Shown piece after piece: positions 6,463-6,989 of a DNA stretch of 6,989 nucleotides; positions within the stretch are counted from its first letter, which is position 1, and every line of letters starts with the position of its first letter. Source of the DNA: Kiritimatiellia bacterium (lineage in GTDB: Bacteria > Verrucomicrobiota > Kiritimatiellia > RFP12 > DVOR01); the NCBI GenBank assembly GCA_017457555.1, contig JAFTHG010000195.1, positions 1-6,989 of the forward strand. Direction: 5' to 3'. Both the position numbers and the translations under genes were made by a program. The notes under the pieces were generated by a model. That model was not told the DNA's origin, searched no databases, and worked only from the letters and a program-made list of their open reading frames with translations.

Positions 6463-6491
6463 TTGAAAACACAGAAGCAGTGTCCTTTTAT
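6463..6491 (+). promoter_or_regulatory. Possible sigma-70-type promoter for the Sel1 gene
   Basis: TTGAAA at 6463-6468 (one mismatch to TTGACA) is followed after exactly 17 nt by TTTTAT at 6486-6491 (four of six matches to TATAAT). It lies about 130 nt before the Sel1 start codon. The -10 match is weak and the region is AT-rich, so this is only a candidate. Confidence 0.3.
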
Positions 6492-6582
6492 GCCATCGGC
6501 ACAACACCCCACTCAAATCCTCCACGCAGCTCTACAAAAACTGTGATGTAACGTTTCTTTCCCTCTCGTATTACGCACTCAT

Positions 6583-6603
6583 GACAACAATGTGACCGTT
6601 GTC
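6583..6603 (+). promoter_or_regulatory. Inverted repeat just upstream of the Sel1 ribosome-binding site
   Basis: GACAAC (6583-6588) and GTTGTC (6598-6603) are perfect 6-bp arms around a 9-nt spacer. They end 7 nt before the Shine-Dalgarno AAAAGGAG (6611-6618). The position suits an operator half-site pair or a small leader hairpin, but neither is proven. Confidence 0.35.
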
Positions 6604-6624
6604 TGAATTTAAAAGGAGTTTCCC

Positions 6625-6989
6625 ATGAAACAAATTATGTTTCTTTTATTCTGCGCAATGAGCATTGTCTTAATGGCAAACCCAATAAGCGAAATTAAAA
6701 AATTAGAAACAGGAGCACAACAAGGTGATGCCATTATGCAACGGCGCCTTGGCAATTGTTACTATTTGGGCGAAGGGGTAGCGCAGAGCTATCCCGAAGC
6801 GGTTAAATGGTTTCGTAAGGCCGCAGAGCAAGGTGATGCTGCGGCACAATGCTTGCTTGGCAGTTGTTACTATTTGGGCGAGGGTGTAGCACAGAACTAC
6901 GCCGAAGCGATTAAATGGTTTCGCAAGGCCGCGGAGCAAGGTCATGCTGCTGCTCAATGCTTTCTTGGCAATTGTTACTATGATGGCAA
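6625..6989 (+). CDS. Exported Sel1-repeat (TPR-like) protein, 3' end cut by the window
   Basis: The visible 121 residues begin with a likely signal peptide (MKQIMFLLFCAMSIVLMA, probable cleavage after Ala18). A short linker follows, then Sel1-like repeats of 36 residues starting at G34, G70 and G106, the last one incomplete. Each repeat has the Sel1 pattern A-x-x-Q-x-x-LG-x-x-YY-x-G-x-GV-A-x-x-Y-x-EA-x-x-WF-x-KAAEQG. Such repeats fold as paired helices into a superhelical scaffold for protein-protein contacts; the partner is unknown. Repeats one and two are about 80% identical in DNA (86 of 108 bases by hand count), suggesting recent duplication, and each of the three repeats carries a Cys in the LG-N/S-CYY motif. 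The start is well supported by AAAAGGAG at 6611-6618, 6 nt upstream. The gene lies over 1.1 kb after the operon and is probably transcribed separately. The frame is open at the window edge, so more repeats are likely. Confidence 0.9.
   Translation, partial: MKQIMFLLFCAMSIVLMANPISEIKKLETGAQQGDAIMQRRLGNCYYLGEGVAQSYPEAVKWFRKAAEQGDAAAQCLLGSCYYLGEGVAQNYAEAIKWFRKAAEQGHAAAQCFLGNCYYDG
6724..6989 (+). repeat. 108-nt in-frame coding repeats (Sel1 units)
   Basis: Units start at 6724, 6832 and 6940, each 108 nt (36 codons), and the third is cut by the window. Most differences between the first two fall in the first quarter of the unit. In the rest, roughly half are silent and the others are mild substitutions (Asn/Ser, Val/Ile, Pro/Ala), consistent with duplication followed by constraint on the protein. 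Confidence 0.85.

Larger units (their letters stand above)
5496..6624. other. Long gene-free, repeat-rich intergenic region
   Basis: About 1.1 kb separates the flippase stop from the Sel1 gene. It is AT-richer than the flanking genes, with many T-runs on the plus strand. The open frames it contains (a TTG-started frame at 5681-5983 and minus-strand frames at 6003-6188 and 6070-6408) have low-complexity or repeat-derived translations, no convincing ribosome-binding site and no recognisable family. I found no tRNA, rRNA or known riboswitch. It contains the repeat arrays and inverted repeats listed separately. No convincing rho-independent terminator follows the flippase stop, so the operon may end by another mechanism. 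Confidence 0.7.

Noticed and set aside
6703..6957. Minus-strand open frame of 84 codons opposite the Sel1 gene
   Set aside because: It is the antisense shadow of the 108-nt coding repeats; the plus-strand frame has the signal peptide, ribosome-binding site and Sel1 motifs.

Overview
The window reads as part of a Gram-negative (diderm) bacterial chromosome. The evidence is an exported SurA-type periplasmic chaperone, a peptidoglycan ligase (MurF) and a MOP-superfamily lipid/polysaccharide flippase. Coding DNA is moderately GC-rich and the long gene-free stretch is clearly AT-richer. Protein style (short SurA, the NudC 'SQPWG' variant, Sel1 proteins) and 9-nt intergenic repeats would fit the PVC group, for example Lentisphaerota or relatives, but that placement is a tentative guess and nothing in the window proves it.

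Region 1 (1-5495) is a tightly packed, all plus-strand gene cluster. It contains the C-terminal end of an unidentified protein (1-111), a SurA-like foldase (142-1086), KsgA/RsmA 16S rRNA dimethyltransferase (1105-1947), a NudC-type NADH/NAD-cap pyrophosphatase (1963-2733), MurF (2788-4149) and a polytopic flippase-like protein (4167-5495). Gaps are 15 to 54 nt and contain no terminator, so these genes probably form one operon. The combined theme is envelope building (outer-membrane protein folding, the last cytoplasmic peptidoglycan precursor step, lipid-linked glycan translocation) plus ribosome maturation and nucleotide housekeeping. The surA-rsmA pairing recalls the enterobacterial lptD-surA-pdxA-rsmA cluster, but pdxA is absent here.

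Region 2 (5496-6624) is about 1.1 kb with no credible gene, but it is rich in structure. It holds two degenerate arrays of exactly 9-nt period (5637-5680 and 5785-5829), AGGGAT-type units of the opposite sense next to the first array, a perfect 9-bp inverted repeat (5940-5964), and a 22-nt-period tandem repeat (6085-6171) that resembles an IS21-family terminus or an iteron set. It also has further hairpins and short palindromes.

Region 3 (6625-6989) is the start of an exported Sel1-repeat protein with its own strong ribosome-binding site and a possible promoter. It runs off the right edge in the middle of its third 36-residue repeat.

I see no previously undescribed system that can be firmly claimed. 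The most interesting material is the repeat-dense gene-free region and the apparent loss of both active-site histidines in the single parvulin domain of the SurA-like protein.
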